Below are positions 44,371 through 54,595 of a stretch of 64,000 nt of DNA, piece after piece (position 1 is the stretch's first letter; each line of letters begins with the position of its first letter). The notes below the pieces were generated by a model. It searched no databases. It worked only from the letters and a program-made list of their open reading frames with translations, and had not been told where the DNA came from. This DNA comes from RGIG5612 sp964528825 (GTDB lineage: Bacteria > Bacillota > Clostridia > Lachnospirales > Lachnospiraceae). The stretch spans positions 20,771 through 84,770 of the forward strand of contig CAZGVB010000004.1 of NCBI GenBank assembly GCA_964528825.1. The letters run 5' to 3'. A program made the position numbers and the translations under genes.

Positions 44371-45060
44371 ATGGACAAGAAATGCTTAATAATCTCCGGA
44401 GGAGAATTCTCCGACAGCTTTCCTAAAGAACATTATGATCTGATAGTCGCATGCGACAAAGGATATGAATATGCACAGAAATTGGATATAGTCCCTGATA
44501 TCATAGTCGGAGATTTTGATTCTTTTTCGCTGCAAGAAGATATAATAGTTCCTTTTTCAGCAGATATATCTTCGGGGATAATATCGCATGCAAATGGTAT
44601 GTTAAATGGTATTCCCGTAATAAAATTACCATGCAGGAAAAACGACTCGGATACAGGATATGCCGTAAAGGCAGCACTTATGCACGGCTTTAAGGATATT
44701 ACCATTGCTTGTGCCATGGGCGGAAGATTTGATCATACCATAAGCAATATTCAAACAGGATCATATATAGCAAGATCAGGAGGCCGTGCCTCTCTCTACG
44801 GCGAACTTGAGATAATCCATATTTTTTCATCCGGAAGCTTGACATTGCCGCGCAAGGACAGTCATTCGATCTCCGTATTTTCACTTACACCGATATGCAG
44901 TCATGTATCAATATCGGGATCAGAATACGATATCATCGACACCTCCCTGAGCAACTGCTATCCCATTGGCTTAAGCAATGAATGGAGAGAAGAAAAAATA
45001 ACAGTTACAGTCGGTGAAGGAATAATTATGACTGTACAATGCCGGATAGATCAGACATAA
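44371..45060 (+). CDS. thiN: Thiamine pyrophosphokinase
   Basis: Transfers pyrophosphate from ATP to thiamine to make the active cofactor. The 229-residue protein has the family motifs VACDKGYEYA, VGDFDSF, KNDSDTGYAVK and GGRFDHTISNI. I start at the ATG at 44371 (MDKKCLIISGG), where the family begins. An upstream ATG at 44236 would add 45 unrelated residues and precede the promoter. Its stop lies only 2 bp from the addA stop on the other strand. Confidence 0.93.
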   Translation: MDKKCLIISGGEFSDSFPKEHYDLIVACDKGYEYAQKLDIVPDIIVGDFDSFSLQEDIIVPFSADISSGIISHANGMLNGIPVIKLPCRKNDSDTGYAVKAALMHGFKDITIACAMGGRFDHTISNIQTGSYIARSGGRASLYGELEIIHIFSSGSLTLPRKDSHSISVFSLTPICSHVSISGSEYDIIDTSLSNCYPIGLSNEWREEKITVTVGEGIIMTVQCRIDQT

Positions 45061-45062
45061 TA

Positions 45063-48000
45063 TTATAAATAGATCGGGTGACCCTTTTCCACGGAATATA
45101 TTATCTTTTCCTTCACTTTTAATCCGGTTGCTGCTTCTATGGCATCTGCGTAGGCATTTAACTGATTGCGATATGTTTTTACAAACTCTTCGTCTGTTTT
45201 TCCCTTATCAGTCTTATAATCAACAACGACTGCCTTACCGTCTTCCTTAAAGAAGGCATCAATGATACCCTGTACAAGTATCTCATCGCCCTCACTGTCC
45301 TGTCTGCCCATTACAAATTGCTGTTCTCTGTAAAGATCTCCCCTGTCATATGCAGCTTTCATTCTTTTTCCAACATCAGAGATCAGGAATCTCCTTATTT
45401 TTTTTGCTTCTATCGTCTTTCTGGCCTCTTCGGTTATAAATCCCGCTTTGCAGAATTCGTCCAGCATATCATTGATCTTGCTGTCCAACACGCTTATGTA
45501 CTCGGCATCTGAGTATTTTACTTTTGAGTGATCTGCCGAACGGTATGCCTCATCAAGCCACGCAGCCTCAATCTCCTCATATTTCAGCAGCTCAAACATC
45601 TTGTGATATGCAGTGCCTCTATCGGCACCATACAATATCACATCTTTATTTGGTTTGTCGCTCTCCCCGGGATCAGCATTATATGTATTATTAGGTATCT
45701 TTAATGCTTGATCGCCATTTTTCTCGTGTTCTTCAAGCTGTGATGCTGTTATTTTTATGCTCTTTTGAGTTGAAGATCTGTATTTATATTCCTTTTCATA
45801 TCTGTCCTGCAGATCTGATATTTCTTTTTTGTATTTTGGCACCTGATTCAGCAAATCATCAATCGCCGCTTTAAGCTCGGCAGCTGAGATGATCTCCTCT
45901 ATACGTCCCTCCTCAATCTCAATATCGTTTTGAATAATGAATCTGTAATGACTTTTAAATGAGGGCATCAAAACACCTGTCTGATCTGCATCCTCTATAT
46001 TTCTAAGCGGATAAGAATCCGGGTGAGCATAAAGAGCATTGCAAAAGGCTTTCAGGTATGATCCTGCCGACATTATGCCGATACAGTTCATCTTATTTTC
46101 ACCGCGATACATTTCACTGCGGCAGCTTTGTACAAAACTGTCTAATGATTCCCTTCCCGGTAAATAACCTGTAATGATCAATTTTTCCTTTGCCCTTGTA
46201 AGTGCCACGTAAAGCAGTCTCAGCTCCTCGGCATACATATCCGTTTTCTTTGAATCCTTTATGACATTCATGAGAAGCGTAGGACTCTTTGAACGCCTTT
46301 GGGGATCTCTGAATTCTATGCCTATACCAAGTTCTTTGTCTGTAATTATGCTCTTTTTTGTATCCTTGCTGTTATACAGATCCCCTGCATGAGCCAAAAT
46401 AACAACAGGAAATTCAAGTCCCTTTGATCCATGTATGGTCATCACATGCACTGCCTGCAAAGCTGCTTGCCGTACAACTCCCTTGATATCTGTTCCGTTT
46501 TGCCTTAGCCTGTTAATGAATCTTAAAAAAGAGAATAGACCTCCTCCCGTGGTCTTTGAAAAATTACGGGCAATGCTTTTAAAGCTTTCTATATTAGCTT
46601 CTCTGATCTCTCCGCCGTTCATGGACATGACTATACCGTCAATAGCGCTGTCGGATATGATATAGTCCAGCAGCCCTCTTATATCCATATACTTGTTTTT
46701 TTCTCTGTAATCGTCAAGCCTTGCGATAAATTGATCCAGGCATTTGCTCTTGCCATATGATCTGCAGGCGCTGTACATTGAAAAAGGCTCATCATTATAT
46801 TCAATCTTTATATCGGCGACATCGTTGCTGTCAATTCCTACTATTGGACTTGTAATGACAGCTGTAAAAGGAATATCCTGATAAGGATTGTCAATTATCG
46901 CAAGCAGATTGGTCAATAGTCTTATCTCAAAAGTATCAAAAAAACCTTTTCCGGACGTTTTTATATATGGAATGCTTCTGTTATCAAGCTCTTTTAAAAG
47001 CTCAGAATTGTCATTTTTTCTTGTAAGTATCGCAATATCTCCGTAACGTATACCTCTTGCATCACCTGTATCAGCATCCGTGACAGTACCGCAGCTTACA
47101 AGCTCTTCAATCTTTTTGGCAATGACATATGCCTCTTTTTCTCTGGCCGCTTTCTTTCCGTTCTCATCTATAAATATTATCTCAGGAGCATTAATATCAT
47201 TTTCAGACTCGGGATATTGTGCTCCGCAAACCAAGGCATGCCCGTCATTATAATCGATACCGCCGATATCCCTTATCATGATGCATGAAAAAAGATCATT
47301 GGTTAGATCAAGTATCTCCCTGCGGCTTCTGAAATTTGCATTCAACAAAATCCTGAGGTGATCCTGTGAGGGAACAGCATATTCGTCATATTTTGCCGCA
47401 AATATTGCCGGATCGGCCTGGCGAAAGCCATATATACTCTGTTTGATATCACCTACCATAAATATGTTCGGCCTGTTGAATCTTTCGGATGAAAGGGCCC
47501 GGATTATATATTCCTGAACCAGATTGGTATCCTGATATTCATCAACGATTATCTCCCTGATCTGTGATGCCATCTTATCTGCGACAGCACTGTAAATACA
47601 CATCCCGTCATCCGAGCGCTCTATATGACCGTTTTCATCAGATTTTATCAGGATTGATAATGCAAAATGCGAAATATCGTCAAACTCGGCAATATTACGA
47701 TCCATTTTTGCATTAAAAAAGCGCTTTGCAAACGAGAGAGTAATGTCGGCTATAGTCTTTACTACATCCGCACAGTCTGCCATGGCTTGATATGCCTCCT
47801 CAAGATCAACCCGAAAATATTTATCTTCAAGTTCCTTCAGGTTATCCTTGATATCAGAATAAATAAGCTTTGCAGACTCTTTGAGATTCTTGTCTGTATC
47901 ATTGCCTCTTATTGCCGGCAGCCTTTCCCAGTCTGCAATAAACAATCTCAGGGATTCGCCGATAAAATCAAATGTTGCATCATCTGCATACAGGCGTTTT

Positions 48001-48785
48001 AACAATATGCTTATTTTCTCAAAGCAATCTCTGTATTTATCCGGGCCGTAATTCATATCACATATTTTTATACCGATATCCGCATATTCCTTAAGGGCAC
48101 CGATTTTCGTTCTGACATTGCTCCCGAGTCTTTTGAGCCATAATCCATCGCCTTCATTGTAATCCACTCCCAGATCTCCTGCTTTTATATATGCAGAGAC
48201 ACTGTCCGTTATCCACTTTTCGGGTTCCGGATGGCTTCTTGAAAACCTGTAAAGGTCAAGAATTATTTCCTCAACAGACTTATCATTTTTGTCAATATAA
48301 TACTCTATGAGCTTTATAAATCCTTCAGAGCCCTGGCTATACTGTTCTTCAAGTATCTCGGATAATATTTCCTGACGCAGTGCATCTACCTCACTCTCGT
48401 CAGCGATTCTGAAGCCGGGGTCTATATTTACATATTGAAAATTTTCTCTGACGATATCACAGCATAATGAATCAATAGTGCATATCCTTGCCGTGCGTAC
48501 CTTTTGAAGCTGCATCTTGAGATGATCATTGTCCGGATCGGATTCAAGAGCCTTACAGATACCCTTGCGTATCTTCTCTTTCATTTGGGCAGCAGCCGCC
48601 CTTGTAAATGTGATTATAATAAACGAGCTTATATCAGCCGGATCATCAGGATCCTTTAACATCCTAAGTACTCGTTCAACCAGCACTGCAGTCTTTCCCG
48701 AGCCTGCTGCGGCAGATACCAATATGTTTTTTCCTTTTTCATTAATGGCTTGTAACTGGCCTTCAGTCCATTTAATCTCGGCCAT
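45063..48785 (-). CDS. addA: ATP-dependent helicase/nuclease subunit A (AddA)
   Basis: The motor and one nuclease of AddAB, which resects double-strand breaks for recombination. The 1240-residue protein has Walker A SAAAGSGKTAVLVERV (about 28-43), the UvrD-type motif FTRAAAAQMKEKI, DEYQDTN, and GDIKQSIYGFRQADP. The C-terminal RecB-type nuclease shows VVDYKTDKG. It overlaps addB by 14 bp and converges on thiN with no room for a terminator. Confidence 0.96.
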   Translation of the reverse strand: MAEIKWTEGQLQAINEKGKNILVSAAAGSGKTAVLVERVLRMLKDPDDPADISSFIIITFTRAAAAQMKEKIRKGICKALESDPDNDHLKMQLQKVRTARICTIDSLCCDIVRENFQYVNIDPGFRIADESEVDALRQEILSEILEEQYSQGSEGFIKLIEYYIDKNDKSVEEIILDLYRFSRSHPEPEKWITDSVSAYIKAGDLGVDYNEGDGLWLKRLGSNVRTKIGALKEYADIGIKICDMNYGPDKYRDCFEKISILLKRLYADDATFDFIGESLRLFIADWERLPAIRGNDTDKNLKESAKLIYSDIKDNLKELEDKYFRVDLEEAYQAMADCADVVKTIADITLSFAKRFFNAKMDRNIAEFDDISHFALSILIKSDENGHIERSDDGMCIYSAVADKMASQIREIIVDEYQDTNLVQEYIIRALSSERFNRPNIFMVGDIKQSIYGFRQADPAIFAAKYDEYAVPSQDHLRILLNANFRSRREILDLTNDLFSCIMIRDIGGIDYNDGHALVCGAQYPESENDINAPEIIFIDENGKKAAREKEAYVIAKKIEELVSCGTVTDADTGDARGIRYGDIAILTRKNDNSELLKELDNRSIPYIKTSGKGFFDTFEIRLLTNLLAIIDNPYQDIPFTAVITSPIVGIDSNDVADIKIEYNDEPFSMYSACRSYGKSKCLDQFIARLDDYREKNKYMDIRGLLDYIISDSAIDGIVMSMNGGEIREANIESFKSIARNFSKTTGGGLFSFLRFINRLRQNGTDIKGVVRQAALQAVHVMTIHGSKGLEFPVVILAHAGDLYNSKDTKKSIITDKELGIGIEFRDPQRRSKSPTLLMNVIKDSKKTDMYAEELRLLYVALTRAKEKLIITGYLPGRESLDSFVQSCRSEMYRGENKMNCIGIMSAGSYLKAFCNALYAHPDSYPLRNIEDADQTGVLMPSFKSHYRFIIQNDIEIEEGRIEEIISAAELKAAIDDLLNQVPKYKKEISDLQDRYEKEYKYRSSTQKSIKITASQLEEHEKNGDQALKIPNNTYNADPGESDKPNKDVILYGADRGTAYHKMFELLKYEEIEAAWLDEAYRSADHSKVKYSDAEYISVLDSKINDMLDEFCKAGFITEEARKTIEAKKIRRFLISDVGKRMKAAYDRGDLYREQQFVMGRQDSEGDEILVQGIIDAFFKEDGKAVVVDYKTDKGKTDEEFVKTYRNQLNAYADAIEAATGLKVKEKIIYSVEKGHPIYL

Positions 48786-51700
48786 ATACTGCCCTCCTGA
48801 TCACGTTAGTGTCTGTCTCGCATTTTCTCATCTCAACTCCAAACCTGCCGTCCTCGAAACGACAGATGTCCTTATAATCACAATATGAACAGGATTTTTC
48901 ATCGCAAGGTGACAATGATATGTCTCCGGAAGAGATATTTGCGCCTGCCGATCTTATTTTTTCGTTAACAAAATCGATCATGCTTGCAAATTCCTCATCA
49001 TTTGCAATATTGTTTTGTCCGGTGCTTATGATGTCAGACTTATCCTTCAAGCTGCCGATGCTTTGATCCATTGCATGCATTACATGCTCGTCGGCAAGGA
49101 CAAGTCCGCTCATTTTCTTTTTCTCTGATCCTTTGCCTTCATCTTCATATCTATCGGTTATATGATAAAAATACAAACCCCCGGCTCTGACATTCTTTTG
49201 TGGATTCTTATTTTTTATATCCTTAAGTGCCTCACTCATATATGCGGTAAGCTGCAGCTGTATACCGCTGTATATATCATTTATCTTAAATTTTTTATCT
49301 CCGGATTTATAATCTATGATCTTTACAAAAATATCACCGTCATCATAAATATCCACTCTGTCGATCTTACCTCGAAAGACCACATTTTCAGATAATCTTT
49401 CCTCAAAACAGAATTCATACTCCTTCGGGTCAAAAAGTCCGGCCTTTATATGCTCACGCAATGTATCTGTGGTTCTTTCGGCAACCTGCCTTATACGTGA
49501 TTTTAGGAATTTATTACGTTCACAGCTGTCAAGTATATCGCCGTTGTTTTCCGCAATAGCCTCATCTATGCATTTTTCAATAATAAGATGACTCTTTTCG
49601 TCCGTAACATCTCTGAAAGTAAGGCCTTCATTTTCCAGAGCAATAGAATATTTTTCCAATGACGAATGATAGATAGTGCCAAGCTCCGCCGGCTTAAGCT
49701 CATATTCTCTCCTCTTTTCAAGTCCGAGGCCATATCTTAAAAAATGCCTGTACGGACATGTATAGTATGTTTCATATCTGCTGACACTTCCATACAATAC
49801 ATTTCCGTATAATCTGTCCGCAATCTGCTTATCAAGTGCACTTTTCTTATTTGTATAGACAGCACCGGTTGCATATTTTCTTAAGATATCAGGATAATTT
49901 AAGGCAACAAGATACAGAGCCTTGGGACTTGTAAGACTCTCACCGGATGCCAATGATCTAAGATCCGACGCAGCTGCCCTAAGAGCCTGACTCTTCCAAA
50001 GAGGATATATCGCAGGTGAGATCAAGCGTTTTATCTCACCTCTGTGCGGCATCAATTCATCAAGCTCATCCAAAAAACCGGACGGCTCCGATATCTCGCC
50101 TGTGGACGAAATATTTGAATATGTCAAATAAAGTTCTTTTTGCGGTTTATTAAAGATAAGGTAAAGATAGTACCTCTGTTCAAGAATGTTTTCTTCCGCA
50201 GTAGGCGCCATTTCGAAATCATCACGCAGTCTGCATCTTTCCTTTTCCGTAAATAATACTGAGCCCCGGGTAATATTCGGTATCAGGTTCTCATTCATTC
50301 CCAGGAAAAATACATATGATACTTTATCCAATCTGGTTCTTGTAAGATCACCGACAATAAGACTGTCAACAGCCGGCGGAATAACCGAGATCTTTATATC
50401 CGCAATGCCGCTTTCAAATATATTTTTAAATTCTTTTACCGAAAGAGCACGGCCTCCCATTATCCTCTCGATCTTGTCTATAAGCTCGATAGTCTTATCG
50501 TATATCTGTGAATATTCCAGGCTTAATTCCAGGTCTCCGTCATTTTCAAATTGTGATGCAAGTGCTTTTATCTGCCCCTCAACATCATATTCCTTCAACA
50601 GATTCTTTAATGCCCCGCAATAAATCTCTGCTCTGCACGTATTGTGACATGTCCTTGAATAGAATCTGTTTATTCCGCCCTGCGCTCTTTTTCGTATATC
50701 ATTAATAGTATCCAGATCCCAGGCGTTCTGACCTTGGCCTATATTTCTGTTTGCGTCAAAGCTGCTCTCCCATACAAGTCTGCCTCGTATATTAAATTCC
50801 AGACAATAATTTTCAAGCAAAGCTGTCTCATCCGGACTGATATTGCACAGATATGTCTTGAAGAATGAAAACATCTGGTCGAAATGCATGCCCTTTTGTG
50901 CAATTTCGAGAGCGGATATTATAAATCTTACGAGCATATTGTCATCGAATGTACTCTTATGATCCATAAATGTGCTGATATTTGCCTGCTTAAAGATGCG
51001 AGCTATTGCATCGTTATATTCCTCGGGATCAGAGACAAGCACAGCAATGTCTCTGTATCTTGCATTTTTTTCATTTACAAGATTAAGTATTTCCTGAGCG
51101 CAATAGCATATCTCATCATGAACATCGGAGCATTGTGCAATATAAACTGCTGCTCCGTTCCTTGTATCATCATTTACGCATATCAGTTCTGATCTCTGAC
51201 CCGCCTCGTCGCATATTTGCTTAAGGCGTGTAATGGTATGACTTGGCAATGCGAATAAACTATATCGTAAATGGTCGCTGTTTATTTCCTTTGAGGGTAT
51301 CGTCACCGAGCAGGTGATCTCTCTGGCATGGCCGAGCATATTTTTGATTATCTTATATTGAATAGGTGTAAAGCCGGTAAATCCGTCAAGATATATATAC
51401 GAACCATCTAAAAAATCCGATTCTGACATATATCTCGCAAACATATCAAGCACCTCTTCAGGTGTGACATATATACCATCGATCTCTTCATTAAAACGCT
51501 TGTATATAAGTCTGATATCGTCAAGCTTTGCATATAAAAGACTGTCTGATGCAGCTGTTTTTTCCTGCATGAGAAACAGCATATTGTCATCGATTCCATA
51601 TTGCCGGAATTCACAAAATAATGACCTTACCTCATCGACAAATCCCTGCATGGAGATCTTATTTTTGTAGACCTTTAGATCATTTGCAGAATCTTCAAGG

Positions 51701-51999
51701 ATCTTTCTGATGATAAGAGATTTGCTTAGATCGTCTATAGCCTCGTCAATATTTTTCCCGAGCTTTGAAAGGACCACACGAGCTAATCTGTCAAAGCTTA
51801 CCACATCTATATTCATACACGCATGCCGCGGATGCATTGCAACGACACGCCTTTGCTCCTGAAGGGTAAATTGCTCGGGAACAATAACTACTATCTTATT
51901 TTTGAAATCTTCAACGGACCTGTTCACCATCTCCTGTGTAAGGAATGAAGAAAGATCAGAAAATGCAGATCCGGTCAAAATTCTTAACATATCCGACAT
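48772..51999 (-). CDS. addB: ATP-dependent helicase/nuclease subunit B (AddB)
   Basis: The partner subunit of AddAB, 1075 residues. It has a degenerate helicase-like N-terminus with no clear Walker A motif, and a C-terminal nuclease with KIIDYKSGDKKF. Iron-sulfur cluster cysteines are visible in CPYRHFLRYG and in the late CDEKSCSYCDYKDIC. It starts 15 nt after the AEC transporter gene and runs into addA. Confidence 0.95.
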   Translation of the reverse strand: MSDMLRILTGSAFSDLSSFLTQEMVNRSVEDFKNKIVVIVPEQFTLQEQRRVVAMHPRHACMNIDVVSFDRLARVVLSKLGKNIDEAIDDLSKSLIIRKILEDSANDLKVYKNKISMQGFVDEVRSLFCEFRQYGIDDNMLFLMQEKTAASDSLLYAKLDDIRLIYKRFNEEIDGIYVTPEEVLDMFARYMSESDFLDGSYIYLDGFTGFTPIQYKIIKNMLGHAREITCSVTIPSKEINSDHLRYSLFALPSHTITRLKQICDEAGQRSELICVNDDTRNGAAVYIAQCSDVHDEICYCAQEILNLVNEKNARYRDIAVLVSDPEEYNDAIARIFKQANISTFMDHKSTFDDNMLVRFIISALEIAQKGMHFDQMFSFFKTYLCNISPDETALLENYCLEFNIRGRLVWESSFDANRNIGQGQNAWDLDTINDIRKRAQGGINRFYSRTCHNTCRAEIYCGALKNLLKEYDVEGQIKALASQFENDGDLELSLEYSQIYDKTIELIDKIERIMGGRALSVKEFKNIFESGIADIKISVIPPAVDSLIVGDLTRTRLDKVSYVFFLGMNENLIPNITRGSVLFTEKERCRLRDDFEMAPTAEENILEQRYYLYLIFNKPQKELYLTYSNISSTGEISEPSGFLDELDELMPHRGEIKRLISPAIYPLWKSQALRAAASDLRSLASGESLTSPKALYLVALNYPDILRKYATGAVYTNKKSALDKQIADRLYGNVLYGSVSRYETYYTCPYRHFLRYGLGLEKRREYELKPAELGTIYHSSLEKYSIALENEGLTFRDVTDEKSHLIIEKCIDEAIAENNGDILDSCERNKFLKSRIRQVAERTTDTLREHIKAGLFDPKEYEFCFEERLSENVVFRGKIDRVDIYDDGDIFVKIIDYKSGDKKFKINDIYSGIQLQLTAYMSEALKDIKNKNPQKNVRAGGLYFYHITDRYEDEGKGSEKKKMSGLVLADEHVMHAMDQSIGSLKDKSDIISTGQNNIANDEEFASMIDFVNEKIRSAGANISSGDISLSPCDEKSCSYCDYKDICRFEDGRFGVEMRKCETDTNVIRRAVYGRD

Positions 52000-52014
52000 T
52001 TAAAGCCCGTATTA

Positions 52015-52971
52015 TCAAATGTAACCCAATGTCCTGAGGACAAAGATGATAGCTGCCATGGTGAAGGATGACAACAATGTAGTAATCGCCACAACACTTG
52101 AAATAATTGTCCCTTCAAATCCGTATTGTTTTGACATTATGTAAGCTACCGGGGTAGCAGGTGATGCAAATGCAACAAGTATCGTCACAAGATGATTGTC
52201 GCGAAATCCCATCAATATCGCGATCGGCAGAACTATCGCCGGGAAAATGATCAGCTTAAATGCCGACGCAAGCGCCGAAATACCCAGTTTGCCGAAGGCT
52301 TCCTTGAACTTAAAATCTATGCCTATGCATATAAGCGCAAAAGGCGTAGCTATACGTTTTATCATATCGAGTGAAGAGCCTATAACAGTCGGAAAGCTAA
52401 GACCTATAAGCGACCAGATGAAGCCGAGCAGGATTGATAAAATTATCGGATTTTTGGCTATTCCTATAAATGAATCTCTAAGTTTATGATCGTCACTATG
52501 ATGTTCCTTATCAGGTGATTCGACCTGAAGAAGGATAACAGCAAAAATATTGTAAATAGGAACCGTGGCAAGCATCATAAGGCCGCCCATACTCGTATCT
52601 CCGCTGATACGCTCGACAAGAGCCATACCGCTTACCGCAAGAGAACATCTGTAGCAGCCCTGCACAAACTCCGCAATGCAATCTTTGTTTTTTCTCATCA
52701 GCAATCTGCATGCTCCCCACGATGCAAACATCAATATCGTGGTGGAAATAAAGCAGAACAGGAAAAATTTCAAACTGAATGTTTCCTTAAAATCTGCCGT
52801 TGCCATATCATAAAAAAGCAGTACAGGGATAGTGACCTTAAAATTGAATCTGTTCGCTGACTTTACAAAGCCCTCATCTACGATCTTTATCCTTCTGACA
52901 AAATAACCTACTGCCATTACGATAAATAAAGGCATTGTTGCGTTCAAAGAAAAAACTAAATTGCTTAACAT
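52015..52971 (-). CDS. AEC family transporter
   Basis: A 318-residue membrane protein with about 10 hydrophobic helices in two halves, of the auxin efflux carrier (AEC) family. Typical are the N-terminal PLFIVMAVGYFVRRIKIVDEGFVKSANRFNFKVTIPVLLFYDMA and the late FASPATPVAYIMSKQYG. A His/Asp-rich cytoplasmic loop lies about residues 155-165. Family members move organic anions such as malate; the substrate here is not known. It lies between glnA and addB on the same strand. Confidence 0.88.
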   Translation of the reverse strand: MLSNLVFSLNATMPLFIVMAVGYFVRRIKIVDEGFVKSANRFNFKVTIPVLLFYDMATADFKETFSLKFFLFCFISTTILMFASWGACRLLMRKNKDCIAEFVQGCYRCSLAVSGMALVERISGDTSMGGLMMLATVPIYNIFAVILLQVESPDKEHHSDDHKLRDSFIGIAKNPIILSILLGFIWSLIGLSFPTVIGSSLDMIKRIATPFALICIGIDFKFKEAFGKLGISALASAFKLIIFPAIVLPIAILMGFRDNHLVTILVAFASPATPVAYIMSKQYGFEGTIISSVVAITTLLSSFTMAAIIFVLRTLGYI

Positions 52972-53036
52972 TATATTTTGATGACCTTCTTACTTTTTTT
53001 AGCGGTCTCAGTCTGTCTGATGATCGTTGCGTATTT

Positions 53037-54365
53037 TTAATAATTTCCGAGATACTTTTCGATTTCCCAATTTGTTACTCTTCTGTTGTAATCATCCCAC
53101 TCCTGCTTTTTCGCGCCTATATATTTTCCGAAAAGATGATCGCCCAATGTTTCCTTGATAAAAGGATCCTTTTCTGCTTTGATCAGAGCATCATAAAGGT
53201 TGATAGGAAGGCTCTTGATGCCTGTACGCCTTATTTCCCTTTGGCTCATTTCAAATATATTCTTATCAACAGAAGCAGGCGGCTCAAGTCCGTTTTCTAT
53301 GCCGTCAAGTCCTGCCTCGAGGCAAAGACCGAGAGCTATATACGGATTGGCCGATGGGTCCGGACTTCTAAGCTCTATCCTTGTTGAAGCGCCCTTGCCT
53401 GAAGGTATACGGATAAGCGGGCTTCTGTTCTTCGCCGACCAAGCTATATAAATAGGTGCCTCGTATCCCGGGACAAGTCTTTTATAAGAATTTACAAGCG
53501 GGTTAAGGAATGCCGTCATCGCCTCAATATGCTTCATAATGCCTGCCATAAAACTGTATGCGACATTTGAAAGACCCACTTTATCATTTTCATCCACGAA
53601 AGCATTTTTCCCTTTTTTCGTGAGTGACATATTCAAATGCATTCCGGAACCGGCGATGCCATATACAGGCTTTGGCATAAATGTAGCATAAAGTCCGTGC
53701 TTATCTGCAACTGCCTTTACGGTCTGCTTAAATGTCATGATATTATCAGCGGCATGCATGGCCTTTTCATACTTAAAATCTATTTCATGCTGAGCAGGTG
53801 CGCACTCGTGATGTGAGGCCTCTATCTCAAATCCCATTGCTTCAAGTGCGATGATGATATCCTTTCGTGCGCTCTCACCCAGATCATGTGCGCCAAGGTC
53901 GAAATATCCGCCTCTGTCATTTGACTCTAATGTAGGTGCGCCATCATCCCCTTTATTGAAAAGGAAGAATTCACACTCGGGTCCGACATTAAATTCATAT
54001 CCCATAGCAGCCGCATGCTCTATAGCCTTATTAAGTACATTGCGCGGATCGCCTGCAAAGGGCTTATCGTCCACACCGTAAACATTGCATATCATTCTTG
54101 CTATCTTGCCGTTTTCCTGTCCCCATGGATAAATAACGAATGAATTAAGATCCGGATAAAGCCGCATGTCGGATTCTTCAATCCTTGCAAAACCCTCTAT
54201 GGATGAACCGTCAAACATCAGCTTATTGTCAAGGGCTTTCTCAAGCTGACTTACAGAAATAGCTACATTTTTCATGGTACCGAAGATATCGGTAAATTGT
54301 AATCTTATAAAACGAACATTTTCTTCTTTCACCATCTTGATGATATCTTCTCTGGTATAACTCAT
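53037..54365 (-). CDS. glnA: Glutamine synthetase type I
   Basis: Makes glutamine from glutamate and ammonia. The 442-residue length fits the GSI-alpha group of Gram-positive bacteria, which lacks the adenylylation insertion. Visible motifs are FDGSSIEGF, the metal-binding VGPECEFFLF, and MPKPVYGIAGSGMHLNMSL. GGAGG lies 6 nt before the ATG and a candidate promoter lies about 63 nt upstream. No glnR is adjacent. The AEC gene follows after 65 nt. Confidence 0.96.
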   Translation of the reverse strand: MSYTREDIIKMVKEENVRFIRLQFTDIFGTMKNVAISVSQLEKALDNKLMFDGSSIEGFARIEESDMRLYPDLNSFVIYPWGQENGKIARMICNVYGVDDKPFAGDPRNVLNKAIEHAAAMGYEFNVGPECEFFLFNKGDDGAPTLESNDRGGYFDLGAHDLGESARKDIIIALEAMGFEIEASHHECAPAQHEIDFKYEKAMHAADNIMTFKQTVKAVADKHGLYATFMPKPVYGIAGSGMHLNMSLTKKGKNAFVDENDKVGLSNVAYSFMAGIMKHIEAMTAFLNPLVNSYKRLVPGYEAPIYIAWSAKNRSPLIRIPSGKGASTRIELRSPDPSANPYIALGLCLEAGLDGIENGLEPPASVDKNIFEMSQREIRRTGIKSLPINLYDALIKAEKDPFIKETLGDHLFGKYIGAKKQEWDDYNRRVTNWEIEKYLGNY

Positions 54366-54427
54366 AGTGTACCTCCGTTTTTTACGATATGCCGCTGCCT
54401 AAATTAATTTTAAGCGTTAACATATCA

Positions 54428-54456
54428 ATTCTATATTTTGTCAGAACGTAAAGCAA
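54428..54456 (-). promoter_or_regulatory. Candidate sigma-A promoter for glnA
   Basis: On the minus strand TTGCTT (54451-54456) and TAGAAT (54428-54433) have a 17-nt spacer, about 63 nt upstream of the glnA ATG. Confidence 0.5.
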
Positions 54457-54595
54457 GATAAAATTCAAAGTAATGTTTGATCTTCTTGCAGTAAACATGT
54501 AAAAAGGTTATCATTACGCTGTTGTCTTTATTAAAAAAACGAGATTATGCTATCAAGATACGATAGTTTCACGGACAGCTTGGAGAAAAAAGTAC

